DNA of 64,000 bases from Microbispora rosea (GTDB lineage Bacteria; Actinomycetota; Actinomycetes; Streptosporangiales; Streptosporangiaceae), in assembly GCF_900156315.1 (NCBI RefSeq), contig NZ_FTNI01000018.1, forward strand, positions 1-64,000, given 5' to 3'. A program made the position numbers and the translations under genes. A model generated the notes under the pieces. It was given only the letters and a program-made list of their open reading frames with translations, searched no databases and was not told the origin of the DNA. Shown piece by piece: positions 37,071-46,721 of the stretch (its first letter is position 1; each line of letters begins with the position of its first letter).

Positions 37071-38260
37071 TGCCGCTGGAGGATGTCAGGATCATCGCGA
37101 TCGAGCAGTACGGCGCGGGGCCGTTCGGGAGCGTGCATCTGGCGGACCTGGGAGCCGAGGTCATCAAGATCGAGGACCCGTCGACCGGCGGTGACATCGG
37201 GAGGTACGTCGTTCCCGAGCAGCACGGCGAGGACAGCCTGTTCTTCGAGACCTTCAACCGCAACAAGCGCAGCCTCAGCCTCGACATCTCCACGCCCGAG
37301 GGCCGCGCCGTGTTCGAGGACCTGGTCAAGGTCAGCGACGTGGTGCACTCGAACCTGCGGGGGGACGTCCCGGCCAAGCTGAGGATCCGCTACGACGACC
37401 TCAAGCATCTCAACCCGGCGATCGTGTGCAGTTCGCTCAGCGGGTTCGGCATGACCGGGCCGCGCAGCGCCGAACCCGGGTACGACTACGTGCTGCAGGG
37501 CATGGCCGGCTGGATGGACCTCACCGGCGAGCCCGGCGGACCGCCCACCAAGTCCGGGCTGTCGCTCGTGGACTACTCGGGCGGGCTGGTGGCGGCGGCA
37601 TCCATCCTGGCCGCGCTGCACGCCGCGCGGCGCGACGGTGTCGGCTCCGACTGCGACGTCAGCCTGTTCGACACGGCGATCTCGATGCTGACCTACCCGG
37701 CCGCCTGGCAGCTCAACGGCGACTTCGAGCCCAGGCGCACCCACCACTCCGCTCATCCGTCACTCGTCCCCTTCCAGGCCTTCCCGACGGGAGACGGCTG
37801 GCTGGTGGTCGCCTGCCCGAAGGAGAAGTTCTTCCGCCGGCTCGCCGGGGCCCTCGGGCATCCGGAGTGGCCGGACGACCCCCGGTACCGGGACTTCGCC
37901 GCCCGGCGGGAGAACGCCGAGGCCCTGCTGGCCGAGCTCGAGGCGGTGTTCGCCACCGGCACGAGCGAGCACTGGCTGGGCCTGTTGCGGTCGGCCGGGG
38001 TGCCGTGCGGGCCGGTGAACACCGTGGCGCAGGCCCTGCGGGATCCGCACACCGTCGCCCGGGGCATGGTCGTCGAGACCGAACATCCCTATTTCGGGAC
38101 CGTGCGGCAGGTCGCGAGCCCGCTGCGGGTGGGTGCGGAACAACGCGCCCACGCGCGTGCTCCCCGGCGCGACGAGGACGCCGGCTATGTCCTGGGCGAG
38201 GTGCTCGGATACGACGCGGAACGCATCGAGCGGCTGCGCGCCGCCGATCGCCGGGGCTGA
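37070..38260 (+). CDS. CaiB/BaiF family CoA transferase
   Basis: A 396-residue type III CoA transferase: LADLGAEVIKIEDPSTGGDIG, FETFNRNKRSLSLDI, the catalytic-Asp region GYDYVLQGMAGWMDLTG and GPVNTVAQAL near the C-terminus. ATG shares its A with the preceding TGA. Type III enzymes activate mesaconate to mesaconyl-CoA in known methylaspartate routes, using succinyl-CoA or a related donor, so mesaconate is the most likely acceptor. Last gene of the first operon; a hairpin follows at 38349. Confidence 0.88.
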   Translation: MPLEDVRIIAIEQYGAGPFGSVHLADLGAEVIKIEDPSTGGDIGRYVVPEQHGEDSLFFETFNRNKRSLSLDISTPEGRAVFEDLVKVSDVVHSNLRGDVPAKLRIRYDDLKHLNPAIVCSSLSGFGMTGPRSAEPGYDYVLQGMAGWMDLTGEPGGPPTKSGLSLVDYSGGLVAAASILAALHAARRDGVGSDCDVSLFDTAISMLTYPAAWQLNGDFEPRRTHHSAHPSLVPFQAFPTGDGWLVVACPKEKFFRRLAGALGHPEWPDDPRYRDFAARRENAEALLAELEAVFATGTSEHWLGLLRSAGVPCGPVNTVAQALRDPHTVARGMVVETEHPYFGTVRQVASPLRVGAEQRAHARAPRRDEDAGYVLGEVLGYDAERIERLRAADRRG

Positions 38261-38348
38261 GGCCTCCCAGATGGCCACGCCGCCGCGAGGTCCGTGACCC
38301 GCCCCCGAAAACGCCTACGGGCGCACGGACCCCCACACGATCCCCGGT

Positions 38349-38376
38349 GAGCCGGCCGGACCGCTCAGGCCGGCTC
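38349..38376. terminator. Bidirectional hairpin between convergent genes
   Basis: Perfect 9-base stem GAGCCGGCC / GGCCGGCTC with a 10-base loop, overlapping the stop codon of the Lrp gene (38365-38367) and 90 bases after the CoA transferase. No U-tract; it probably ends both convergent transcripts. Confidence 0.6.
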
Positions 38377-38934
38377 GCCGGGCGGGGCCGACAGCAGGTC
38401 GGCCACCAGGTTCTTCGGCTCTATCTCCACCAGGCTCAGCGCGGTCTCGGTGCGCTGCACGCCCTCGATCTGCCAGATGCAGTCCATGAGCAGCTGCCGC
38501 AGATGCTGGTGATCACGCACCCGGAGCCGGGCGAGCATGTCCATGGCGCCGGTGACGATGTCGAGCGCTTCCAGCTCGGGTATCAGGGCGAGCTGCTCGA
38601 CGAGGTCCTGCTGCTGGTAGCCCTGGACGGCCGTGATGATCAGGTACACCGTCATCGGATAGCCCGCGGCGCTCCAGTTCACGCGCACGCCGTACCCCTG
38701 GATCACACCGAGACGTTCCAGACGCGCGATGCGTTCTCCGACCGCGGGGGCGGACATGCCGAGCTCACGGGCGAGCGCCCGCTGCGAGCGCCTGGAGTCC
38801 TGGCTGAGCAGGACGAGTATCTGCCGGTCTACGTCGTCGAGCGGAACCGGAGGCACTGGGACGGGCACGTCGGCGACAGCCCGCAGGGGCGCGGCCGAAG
38901 TGTGCGAAGCAGGGGAACGACGGCGAGGGGGCAT
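38365..38934 (-). CDS. Lrp/AsnC-family transcriptional regulator
   Basis: From ATG 38934 the product has 189 residues: a Pro/Arg-rich tail of about 35 residues not usual in the family, then the Lrp HTH (DDVDRQILVLLSQDSRRSQRA and MSAPAVGERIARLERLGVI) and the RAM sensor domain (YLIITAVQGYQQQDLVEQL). A later start near DDVDRQ is possible. Lrp/AsnC proteins bind amino acids and control transport and catabolism. Set between two operons of the island, convergent to one and divergent from the other, it is the likely local regulator, with an amino acid such as methylaspartate as ligand (inference). Confidence 0.87.
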   Translation of the reverse strand: MPPRRRSPASHTSAAPLRAVADVPVPVPPVPLDDVDRQILVLLSQDSRRSQRALARELGMSAPAVGERIARLERLGVIQGYGVRVNWSAAGYPMTVYLIITAVQGYQQQDLVEQLALIPELEALDIVTGAMDMLARLRVRDHQHLRQLLMDCIWQIEGVQRTETALSLVEIEPKNLVADLLSAPPGEPA

Positions 38935-39078
38935 GGCGGGAAGGCTACCCCGCCGGGGACACGGAAGGGGCACGGAAAGAGCACCGCCGCCGGAGTCACC
39001 CGTATGACAGGTGCCACATCCCGGGGCGGACACCCGCGGCGACAGGCGATCCGAATGCGTTTGCAGTGGATGGCTGGT

Positions 39079-39093
39079 ATTTGTGGGGCAAAT
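39079..39093. promoter_or_regulatory. Possible Lrp/AsnC operator
   Basis: Palindrome ATTTG-TGGGG-CAAAT in the divergent region between the Lrp gene and the second operon; size and AT-rich arms fit an AsnC-family site. A likely -10 (TAGTAT, 39097-39102) for the rightward operon lies next to it. Single copy only. Confidence 0.4.
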
Positions 39094-39184
39094 GGTTAGT
39101 ATGAGACGCAACTTCCCTTACAGTTGACCACTCCCAAGGTCGACATTGGTTTCACTTCGCATATCGAACGGAGTGTGAGGACCG

Positions 39185-39898
39185 GTGCGGGTCTTCGACA
39201 GCAACTGGATGCAGATCGCCGACTACCTCCAACGCGACGATCGCATCGTGCTCCCGGTCGGGTCGACCGAGCAGCACGGGTATCTCTCGCTCGGGACGGA
39301 CGCCTTACTGGCCGAGCGTGTGTCGGTGGAAGCGGCGGAGCCGCTCGGCGTGCCGGTCCTGCCGGTCCTGCCGTTCGGCATGGCGCCGTACTTCGTGGAG
39401 TACCCGGGCAGCATGAGCCTGCGGATGAGCACCTACATCGAGGTGATCCGCGACCTGCTCAACTGCCTGGCCTCCCAGGGGTTCCGGCGGATCGCGGTGA
39501 TCAACGGCCACGGCGGCAACGCTCCCGTCGCCGGCCTCATCCGCGAATGGGTGTGCCTGCCGCGCGAGGAACGGGTGGAGGTGCTGTTCCACAGCTGGTA
39601 CAACGCGCCGAAGACGGCGGAGGCCGCGTCCAGGTTCGACGACGACCAGTTCCACGGCTCCTGGCTGGAGAACTTCGCCTGGACCAGGGTCGACGGCGTC
39701 GAGATCCCCGGCGGCAGCGCGCCGGTCCTGCCGAGGTCGCTGGCGGACAACGTGACCGCGCGCGAGATGAGGGAGCTGTCCCCGGACGGAAGCCTGGGTG
39801 GGGCCTACCAGCGCAGCGACGAGGACATGCGAATCGTGTGGGACGCCGGCGTGGCCGAGGTCCGCGAGCTGCTCGAGAAGGGATGGCTCGACCAGTGA
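39185..39898 (+). CDS. Creatininase-family amidohydrolase
   Basis: A 237-residue protein with the creatininase metal motif PVGSTEQHGYLSLGTDALL (Glu, His, Asp) and NGHGGN. Family members hydrolyse cyclic amides or amide bonds (creatinine, formamidopyrimidine, mycofactocin precursor peptide). It is not the mycofactocin peptidase MftE by context. GTG start behind GAGGA; first gene of the second operon of the island. It may open a cyclic amide or cut a terminal residue in the same degradation route (inference). Confidence 0.85.
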   Translation: MRVFDSNWMQIADYLQRDDRIVLPVGSTEQHGYLSLGTDALLAERVSVEAAEPLGVPVLPVLPFGMAPYFVEYPGSMSLRMSTYIEVIRDLLNCLASQGFRRIAVINGHGGNAPVAGLIREWVCLPREERVEVLFHSWYNAPKTAEAASRFDDDQFHGSWLENFAWTRVDGVEIPGGSAPVLPRSLADNVTAREMRELSPDGSLGGAYQRSDEDMRIVWDAGVAEVRELLEKGWLDQ

Positions 39899-40593
39899 CA
39901 GCAGTCAGGGGCAGGGTCGCCGTCGTCACCGGCACGGCACACGGGATCGGGGCGGCCATCGCCGCCGCGCTCGAGGCGGACGGGGCCCGGGTGCACGGCG
40001 TCGACAAGGACACGGTGGACGTGACGGACTCGTCCGCGGTCGACGCCTTCTTCGCCGAGATCGGCGACGTCGACATCCTGGTCAACAACGCCGGCGGGGT
40101 GGTCGGCCAGGTCCACCACCCTCTGGAGGAGATCAGCGACGAGGACTGGTCCGCCGTGGTCGCGGCCAATCTGACCAGCACCTTCCTGTGCACCAGGGCG
40201 GCGGTGCCGGCCATGAAGCGGCGAGGCTTCGGCCGCATCGTGAACATCTCGTCGGGCGCGGGCCGCAGCGTCAGCCTGACCGGCATCCAGGCCTACGCCA
40301 GCGCGAAGGCCGGGCAGATCGGCTTCACCCGTCAGATGGCGCACGAGCTGGGACGGTTCGGCATCACGGTCAACTGCATCGCGCCGGGGTTCGTCCTGTC
40401 CAATCCCACGACGATCGAGCAGTGGGAGAGCTACGGCGAGCAGGGGCAGGCCGCGCTCGTCGAAGGCATCGCGGTACGCCGGCTCGGCCGGCCCGAGGAC
40501 ATCGCGCACGGCGTCCGGTTCTTCGTCTCGGAATCCTCATCCTGGATCACCGGTCAGACCCTCTCGATTGATGGTGGACATGCTCTCTTTTGA
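39895..40593 (+). CDS. SDR-family oxidoreductase
   Basis: GTG at 39895 overlaps the preceding TGA; 232 residues. Short-chain dehydrogenase with TGTAHGIG cofactor motif, DILVNNAGG, catalytic Ser (NISSGAG), YASAK (Tyr and Lys) and PGFV. Reduces or oxidises a hydroxyl/keto group with NAD(P). The 3' end overlaps the start of the M20 peptidase gene. Specific substrate unknown. Confidence 0.9.
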   Translation: MTAVRGRVAVVTGTAHGIGAAIAAALEADGARVHGVDKDTVDVTDSSAVDAFFAEIGDVDILVNNAGGVVGQVHHPLEEISDEDWSAVVAANLTSTFLCTRAAVPAMKRRGFGRIVNISSGAGRSVSLTGIQAYASAKAGQIGFTRQMAHELGRFGITVNCIAPGFVLSNPTTIEQWESYGEQGQAALVEGIAVRRLGRPEDIAHGVRFFVSESSSWITGQTLSIDGGHALF

Positions 40594-41956
40594 TTCGACC
40601 GACGCCGCCTACCTCGACGAGCTCGCCGACTACGTCGCGGTGCCCAGCGTGAGCCGGGACGCCACCGCGGAGACCATGCGGACCGCGGCTCAATGGCTCG
40701 CGGCCCAGCTGTCCTTCGCCGGCGGACGGGTCGTCGACACGGCGGGTCACCCCGTCGTCCGGGGCGAGTGGCTCGGGGCGCCCGGCGCTCCCACCATCCT
40801 GGTCTACGGCCACTACGACGTGCAGCCGACCGGCGATCTCGCCGAGTGGCGCACCCCGCCGTTCGAGCTGAGAGTCGACGGCGACGTGATGCGCGGGCGC
40901 GGGGTCACCGACGACAAGGGCCCGGTCTTCATCGTGCTCAAGGTGGCGCAGGCGTTCATCGAGCAGGAAGGCGCGCTGCCGCTGAACGTCAAGTTCCTCT
41001 TCGAGGGGGAGGAGGAGATCGGCAGCCCCCACCTTCCCGCATACCTGCGCGAGCATGCGGACGAACTCGCGGCCGACCTGGTCATCTCGGCCGACGGGGC
41101 GATGTGGCGGCCGAGCGAGCCCTCGTTGTCGATCGCGTCCAAAGGCCTGGTGACGCTCGACGTCGAGGTCAGCGGCGCCGCCACCGACCTGCACTCCGGG
41201 CGTTACGGCGGCACCGTCGCCAACCCCGTGCACGCCCTGAGCGAGATCCTGGCCGGCCTGCACGCGGCCGACGGCCGGGTCGCGGTCGACGGCTTCTACG
41301 ACGGGATCCCCGAACTGAGCGACGAGCGTCGCGCCGCCATCGCGGCGGTGCCGTTCGACGAGGACCGCTACCGCGACGACCTGGGTCTCGACGGCCTCTT
41401 CGGCGAGGCCGGCTACAGCACGCTGGAGCGGCTGTGGGAGCGTCCCACCCTCGAGATCAACGGCGTCCTGGCCGGAGGCAAGTACACGGTGATCCCGCAC
41501 GTCGCGACCGCCCACATCTCCTGCCGTCTCGTGCCGGGTCAGCGCCCGGAACGGGTGCTCCAGGCGATCACCGACCATGTGCTCGCCCAGAAGATCCCCG
41601 GCGTGCGCGTCGCCGTCCGCCCCGACAAGGGCGGGGTGCCCGCGTACACGATCCCCGCCGGCCACCCGGCGATCCGCGCCGCCACCGAGGCGCTCGCGCA
41701 CGTCTACCCGGACCAGGATGTCCTGTTGGCCGTCATCGCGGGGACGCTGCCCGCGACGGCCCTGTTCGAGGAGGTCCTCGGCGCGAAGACCCTGTTCTTC
41801 TCCTTCTCCACCGCCGACGAGAACCTGCACGCGCCGAACGAGTTCATGCGGATCTCCCGGCTGCGTGAGGGGATGCGCGCCTGGGAGCGGCTGTGGCGGC
41901 TGCTCGCCGACGGGCCGCACCGGCTGGCGCCGGTCCGCGGGGACGGCACGCGGTGA
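40580..41956 (+). CDS. M20-family dipeptidase
   Basis: A zinc peptidase of 458 residues from the ATG at 40580 (ATG 40571 is the alternative). Metal-site motifs: YGHYDVQP, RGVTDDKGPVF, EGEEEIGSP and the lid/dimer domain starting at TLDVEVSGAATDLHSG. Closest in layout to carnosinase/PepV-like dipeptidases that act on dipeptides including beta-linked ones. The start lies inside the end of the SDR gene and the stop overlaps the M19 start. Confidence 0.88.
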   Translation: MLSFDSTDAAYLDELADYVAVPSVSRDATAETMRTAAQWLAAQLSFAGGRVVDTAGHPVVRGEWLGAPGAPTILVYGHYDVQPTGDLAEWRTPPFELRVDGDVMRGRGVTDDKGPVFIVLKVAQAFIEQEGALPLNVKFLFEGEEEIGSPHLPAYLREHADELAADLVISADGAMWRPSEPSLSIASKGLVTLDVEVSGAATDLHSGRYGGTVANPVHALSEILAGLHAADGRVAVDGFYDGIPELSDERRAAIAAVPFDEDRYRDDLGLDGLFGEAGYSTLERLWERPTLEINGVLAGGKYTVIPHVATAHISCRLVPGQRPERVLQAITDHVLAQKIPGVRVAVRPDKGGVPAYTIPAGHPAIRAATEALAHVYPDQDVLLAVIAGTLPATALFEEVLGAKTLFFSFSTADENLHAPNEFMRISRLREGMRAWERLWRLLADGPHRLAPVRGDGTR

Positions 41957-43146
41957 CCGCGGGCGCCTACGAGTCGTACGGCTACCTCACGCCCGGCGTC
42001 GACTTCCCGGACATCGAGCTGGCCCCCGAGTTCGGCCGCGTGCCGCCGTACGCCGGCGGCCTGAGCGAGCAGGAGCGGGAACGGGCCGAGCGGCTGCTAC
42101 GGGACAACGTCGTGGTCAGCCTGCACGACCATCCCGTCCGGTTCCCCGCGGACATGCGGCAGACGCCGGAGTACAACAGGACCGGACGCCAGCACACCGC
42201 GTTCGCCGGGCTCCTCGCGTCGGGCATGACCGTGGTGTTCGACAACATGATGGACGGCACCGCCTGCGTCACCGGCAACGCCCCGTGGCGCTGGCTCGAC
42301 ATCATCACCGACCTCGGCATGCGCCAGGCCGACATCGCCCACCAGTCCGACGTGATCGTGATCCGGACGATGGACGACATCGAGCACGCGCACCGGTCGG
42401 GCAAGGTGGGGCTGCTCTTCGGCCTGGAGGCGGCGACGCCGATCGAGAACGAGATCGATCGGCTCGACGTCCTGTACGGCCTCGGCCTCCGGCAGATCGG
42501 CATCGCCTACTCCGACGCCAACGCCCTCGGCAGCGGCCTGAACGAGACCACCGACGGCGGGCTCACCGACTTCGGCGGGCGCGCGGTCGCCAGGATGAAC
42601 AGGCTCGGCCTGGCCATCGACATCTCGCACTCCTCCGACCGGACCGGCCTGGACGTCTGCGCCGTGAGCGAGCGCCCGGTGTTCATGACCCACGCCGGAG
42701 CGCGTGCGGTCTGGGACACGCCGCGGATGAAGCCGGACGACGTCCTGCGCGCGGTCGCCGAGACGGGCGGAGTCATCGGGATGTCGGCGGCGCCCCACAC
42801 GACGTTGTCCGAGGCTCATCCCCGGCACACCATCCTGTCGGTGATGGACCACTTCCGGTACTGCCTGGACCTGGTCGGCATCGAGCACGTCGCGTTCGGG
42901 CCGGACACCCTCTACGGCGACCACGTCGGCCTGCACACCGTCTTCGGGCACCTGCTCAAGGTGGGCGCCGCGGCACCCGGCGGCCCCTCCTTCGAGAAGG
43001 TGGAGTACGTCGACGGGTTGGAGAACCCGACCGAGAACTTCCACAACATCTGCGGCCTGCTCGTACGGGAAGGGTTCTCCGACAGCGAGATCACGGCCGT
43101 GCTCGGCGGCAACATCCTCCGGGCGCTCGAGCGGATCTGGGCCTAG
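41953..43146 (+). CDS. M19-family membrane dipeptidase (renal dipeptidase-like)
   Basis: GTG at 41953 overlaps the M20 stop; 397 residues. The M19 TIM-barrel is seen from SLHDHPVRFP (first metal His-x-His/Asp), LFGLEAATPIEN (bridging Glu), DISHSSDRTGLDV and MTHAGARAVWDT (metal His). M19 enzymes hydrolyse dipeptides, often with a D-residue at the C-terminal side, fitting a non-ribosomal peptide as ultimate substrate. It has no signal peptide, so it acts inside the cell. Confidence 0.87.
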   Translation: MTAGAYESYGYLTPGVDFPDIELAPEFGRVPPYAGGLSEQERERAERLLRDNVVVSLHDHPVRFPADMRQTPEYNRTGRQHTAFAGLLASGMTVVFDNMMDGTACVTGNAPWRWLDIITDLGMRQADIAHQSDVIVIRTMDDIEHAHRSGKVGLLFGLEAATPIENEIDRLDVLYGLGLRQIGIAYSDANALGSGLNETTDGGLTDFGGRAVARMNRLGLAIDISHSSDRTGLDVCAVSERPVFMTHAGARAVWDTPRMKPDDVLRAVAETGGVIGMSAAPHTTLSEAHPRHTILSVMDHFRYCLDLVGIEHVAFGPDTLYGDHVGLHTVFGHLLKVGAAAPGGPSFEKVEYVDGLENPTENFHNICGLLVREGFSDSEITAVLGGNILRALERIWA

Positions 43147-43185
43147 TGGCCCCTCCCGCGCCCCCGTCAACAGGAAAGAGGATCA

Positions 43186-44910
43186 GTGATTCCTGACGAC
43201 CAGCCCCCGGCGGCCGCCGGGGCGGACGATCGGCTCGCCCAGCTCAGCGCCGAGTTCTTCCAGGTGAAGCACACGGCCGACCCCTTCAGCGCCACACTGC
43301 TCGGCGTCTCGGGCTTCGACGGACTGGTGCCCGACCCCAGCCGCTCCGGCTCCGCCGCCGACGCCGCGAAGATCGCGGACATCGAGCGGCGGCTGGCGGA
43401 GATCGACCCCGGCGGCCTGAACCCGGCCGACCGGATCAACCACGCGGTGCTCGGCCGCCTCGCCTGGGGCGTGCGGTCCGATCTGGAGCATGGGCTGTGG
43501 GAGACGGGGGCGTCCGCGGACGGCTACTCCTCACCGCAGGCGATGATGTTCATGTCGGTCCCGGCGGCGTCCCTCTCCGACGCGGCGGCCGTCGACCAGT
43601 ACCTCCGGCGGCTTACCGCCCTGCCCGCGTTCGTCGACGCCATCCTCGACCGCTATCGGGCGGCCAAGGAGGACGGGCGCATACCCACCCGCGTCGGCGT
43701 CGGCCAGGCCATCGACCAGCTCACCGGGCACCTTTCGCTGAGCCTGGCCGACGACACCCTGCTCAGCCTCCGGCTGCCGGCCGGCGTCGACGAGGGGAGC
43801 GTCAGGGGGCGAGCGTCCCGCATCGTCGAGGAGTCCGTCCGTCCCGCGCTCCGGCGCCTGCTCGCCGGCCTCCGGGACGAGTTGCTGCCCGTGGCCCGGC
43901 CCGACGAGCGGGTCGGCGTCCGCTTCGTCCCCGGTGGCGAGGAGGGCTACCGGGCCGCGGTGCGGCGCCACACCACCACGGACCTGTCTCCGGAGGAGAT
44001 CCATCAGATCGGCCTCGACTGTCTCGCGGAGCTGAGACAGGAATGGGCCGAGCTGGGCGGCCGGGTGCTCGGTACGAGCGACGTGGGCGAGATCCTGGCC
44101 CGGCTGCGGGACGATCCCTCGTTGCGGTTCGGCTCGGCCGCCGAGATCGTCGACGTGGTGACCGACGCGCTGCGCCGGGCCGAGGAGGCCCGCGACGACT
44201 GGTTCCCGGCGTACGACATCGCCGACTGCGTCATCGAGGAGATCAACCCGATCGAGGCGGGCAACGCCGCGCTCGCCCACTACCGGCCGCCGGCGGGCGA
44301 CGGGTCCCGGCCCGGCGCCCATTGCGTCCTCACGGCCGACCCGAAGGAACGGTTCGTGTACGAGTACGAGGCACTGGCCTTCCACGAGAGCACGCCCGGG
44401 CACCACCTGCAGATCGCCTCCGCGCAGACCTTGACGGACCTTCCGGCGTACCGGCGTTTCCTGGACGCCGAGGTGTGCGGGTACGTCGAGGGCTGGGGCC
44501 TGTACAGCGAACGGCTGGCCGACGAGATGGGCCTGTACACCTCGGACATCGCCCGGCTGGGGATGCTCTCGTTCGACGCGCTGCGCGCCTGCCGGCTGGT
44601 GGTGGACACGGGCATGCACCACCTCGGCTGGTCGCGGAGGCAGGCCATGGAATTCATGTGGGACAACACCGCGACGACGCGGGCCAACGTCCGCAACGAG
44701 ATCGACCGCTACATCGCATGGCCCGGGCAGGCGCTGGCGTACATGATCGGCCGTCGCGAGATCCGCCGCCTGCGAACCGTGGCCGAGGCCCGGCTCGGAT
44801 CCCGGTTCGACATCCGCGCCTTCCACGGGACGGTGCTCGGCAACGGCGCCGTCCCCCTCGGTGTGCTCGACCAGATCGTGGCCGCCTGGATCGACTCCGC
44901 GGCGGCCTGA
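43186..44910 (+). CDS. DUF885 family protein, probable zinc peptidase
   Basis: A 574-residue DUF885 protein with the zinc motif AFHESTPGHHLQIA and the downstream VEGWGLYSERLADEMG helix characteristic of the family. Several members are cytoplasmic or secreted peptidases, but most are uncharacterised. No signal peptide is seen. AGGAAAGAGG precedes the GTG. It is 40 bases downstream of the M19 gene, in the peptidase operon. Confidence 0.85.
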   Translation: MIPDDQPPAAAGADDRLAQLSAEFFQVKHTADPFSATLLGVSGFDGLVPDPSRSGSAADAAKIADIERRLAEIDPGGLNPADRINHAVLGRLAWGVRSDLEHGLWETGASADGYSSPQAMMFMSVPAASLSDAAAVDQYLRRLTALPAFVDAILDRYRAAKEDGRIPTRVGVGQAIDQLTGHLSLSLADDTLLSLRLPAGVDEGSVRGRASRIVEESVRPALRRLLAGLRDELLPVARPDERVGVRFVPGGEEGYRAAVRRHTTTDLSPEEIHQIGLDCLAELRQEWAELGGRVLGTSDVGEILARLRDDPSLRFGSAAEIVDVVTDALRRAEEARDDWFPAYDIADCVIEEINPIEAGNAALAHYRPPAGDGSRPGAHCVLTADPKERFVYEYEALAFHESTPGHHLQIASAQTLTDLPAYRRFLDAEVCGYVEGWGLYSERLADEMGLYTSDIARLGMLSFDALRACRLVVDTGMHHLGWSRRQAMEFMWDNTATTRANVRNEIDRYIAWPGQALAYMIGRREIRRLRTVAEARLGSRFDIRAFHGTVLGNGAVPLGVLDQIVAAWIDSAAA

Positions 44911-44946
44911 GCCAGGGCGCCTGCGTTTCCTCAGCAAGGAGTGCAC

Positions 44947-45804
44947 ATGTTCGTGAACATCAATGGTGCGCGGCTCAACGTCGAGGTCCTCGGCGAGGAG
45001 GGCGCCCCCGTGCTGATCGCCCACCACGGCGGCGGGGGCATCGGCTCGCTGGCGGAGCCGAAGGCGACCTTCGGCCCGCTGTCCGACCTGTTCCGCGTCG
45101 TGGTGTTCGACGCCCGCGGCTGCGGCCTGAGCGAGGGCGTCCCGCCCTACTCGCACGCCCAGTGGGCCGCCGACGTCGACGCGCTGCGCGAGTGGGCCGG
45201 CGCCGAGACGGTCGTGATCGCGGGCGGCTCCTACGGCGGATTCATCGCCATGGAGTACGCGATCGCCTACCCGGACAGGGTGCGGGCGATGATCCTGCGG
45301 GACACCTCACCGGACTGGACCAACCTGGAGCTCGCCCACGAGAACGCGCGGAAGCAGACCCGGGTGGAGCTCGACTGGGAGAACTACGAGCGCTATTGGA
45401 GCGGCAAGATCCGCGACGACGCCGACCTGAAGGCCCGCTGGGCCGAACTGATCCCGCTGTACGACCACGAGTACGACCCGGAGAAGGCGGCCGCGCGGGT
45501 CGAGGCTGGCATCTACCGCCACGAGGCGCACAACTGGTGCTTCCAGCAGAACGCGCCGATCTACGACGTGAAGCCGCAGCTTCCGTCCGTGACCTGCCCC
45601 ACCCTTGTCACCGTGGGCCGCCACGACTGGGTGACCCAGGTGTCGTCGTCGGAGACGATCGCCTCCCTCATCCCGGACTCCACGCTGGTCGTCTTCGAGA
45701 AGTCCGGGCACTCCCCGCAGTTCGAGGAGGCGGAGCTGTTCCAGCGGACGATGCGCGACTTCCTCGCCGAGGCGCTGCCGGACCTCGGAACGGCGGTGCG
45801 ATGA
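44947..45804 (+). CDS. Alpha/beta hydrolase, prolyl-aminopeptidase-like
   Basis: From ATG 44947 (AAGGAG site) the 285-residue protein shows the oxyanion strand HHGGGGIGS, DARGCGLSEG, nucleophile elbow GGSYGGF, an acid near the C-terminus and the catalytic His in SGHSPQF. This layout is like proline iminopeptidase or related amide/ester hydrolases. Within the operon it may act on a small peptide or acyl derivative. Stop overlaps the next start. Confidence 0.85.
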   Translation: MFVNINGARLNVEVLGEEGAPVLIAHHGGGGIGSLAEPKATFGPLSDLFRVVVFDARGCGLSEGVPPYSHAQWAADVDALREWAGAETVVIAGGSYGGFIAMEYAIAYPDRVRAMILRDTSPDWTNLELAHENARKQTRVELDWENYERYWSGKIRDDADLKARWAELIPLYDHEYDPEKAAARVEAGIYRHEAHNWCFQQNAPIYDVKPQLPSVTCPTLVTVGRHDWVTQVSSSETIASLIPDSTLVVFEKSGHSPQFEEAELFQRTMRDFLAEALPDLGTAVR

Positions 45805-46721
45805 TCGAGCGGCGGACTCTCCGCATCCCCGGCCTCGGCCCGGACGGGCTCGACATCCCGTACTTCGACATCCGGGGCCGCGGAGACGGGCCGCGGCTCA
45901 CCGTGCTGTCCGGCGTGCACGGCGCCGAGTACGCCTCGATCGCGGCCGTCCGCGAGTTCGTGCGGAACCTCGACGCCGCCGCCGTCTCCGGGCGGATCGT
46001 CGTCGTCCCCGTGGTGAACGTGCCGGGATTCTGGGCCAGGACGCCGTTCGTCGTCCCGGTGGACGGCGAGAACCTGAACCGGAGCTTTCCCGGCGACCCT
46101 CGCGGCTCGTTCACGGAGGTGCTGGCGCACCACGTCTTCACCGAGTTCGTCCTCGGCTCCGACTACCTCGTCGACATGCACGCCGGCGACCTGCCCGAGT
46201 CGCTGGAGCCGTTCACGATCTTCGAGGAGTCCCCGGTCGAGGCGGCCTCGCTGGAACTCGCCCTGGCGTACGGCGCCGGACACGTCGTCAGGCAGGCCGC
46301 GGAGGCGCGGACCGTGGCGGGCAGCACGTGCGCGGCCGCGGCGGACGCCGGCATCCCCGCCGTCATCGCGGAGTCAGGCCAGAACGGCCTGCTCGACCAG
46401 GCGGCGATCGACCGGCACCTGGCCGGGCTGACCAACATCGCGAGATCCGTCGGGGTGCTGGACGGCGAGCCGTGGCCGGTGCGCGATGTCCGCCTGCACG
46501 AGGGGTGGCACTGGCTGCGCACGGACCGGGCGGGCTGGTGGGAGCCCGCCGTGGCGGTGGGGGAGCCCGTGCCGGCCGCCGGGCTGCTGGGAACGATGAG
46601 CGACGTGTGGGGTGAGGTCTTCGCCGAGGTGCGGGCGCCCGAGGCGGGCACACCGTTGTTCCTGACGAGCAGCCCGGCGGTATCGGCCGGCGGCCTGCTG
46701 CTGGGCCTGGCCCGTCACTGA
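45801..46721 (+). CDS. Succinylglutamate desuccinylase/aspartoacylase-family hydrolase
   Basis: A 306-residue M14-like zinc hydrolase with GVHGAEYASI (zinc His and Glu), PVDGENLNRSFPGDPRGS (substrate Arg) and DMHAGD (zinc His). Family members remove an acyl group from N-acyl amino acids such as N-acetylaspartate or N-succinylglutamate. In this island it could deacylate an aspartate or methylaspartate derivative, as expected for a lipopeptide or acyl amino acid (inference). ATG overlaps the preceding stop. Confidence 0.85.
   Translation: MIERRTLRIPGLGPDGLDIPYFDIRGRGDGPRLTVLSGVHGAEYASIAAVREFVRNLDAAAVSGRIVVVPVVNVPGFWARTPFVVPVDGENLNRSFPGDPRGSFTEVLAHHVFTEFVLGSDYLVDMHAGDLPESLEPFTIFEESPVEAASLELALAYGAGHVVRQAAEARTVAGSTCAAAADAGIPAVIAESGQNGLLDQAAIDRHLAGLTNIARSVGVLDGEPWPVRDVRLHEGWHWLRTDRAGWWEPAVAVGEPVPAAGLLGTMSDVWGEVFAEVRAPEAGTPLFLTSSPAVSAGGLLLGLARH

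Noticed and set aside
39185..39898. Creatininase-family gene as the mycofactocin peptidase MftE
   Set aside because: No mycofactocin precursor, MftC or related genes nearby; the neighbours are peptidases and dehydrogenases of the catabolic island, and the radical SAM gene is 23 kb away.
43531..45156. Minus-strand frame of 541 codons
   Set aside because: Shadow of the DUF885 and alpha/beta-hydrolase genes, whose motifs are clear on the plus strand.
43497..46721. A 1074-codon plus-strand frame read as one giant protein
   Set aside because: Only its last 306 codons, from ATG 45801, show homology (aspartoacylase family). The first part is out of frame with DUF885 and the hydrolase.
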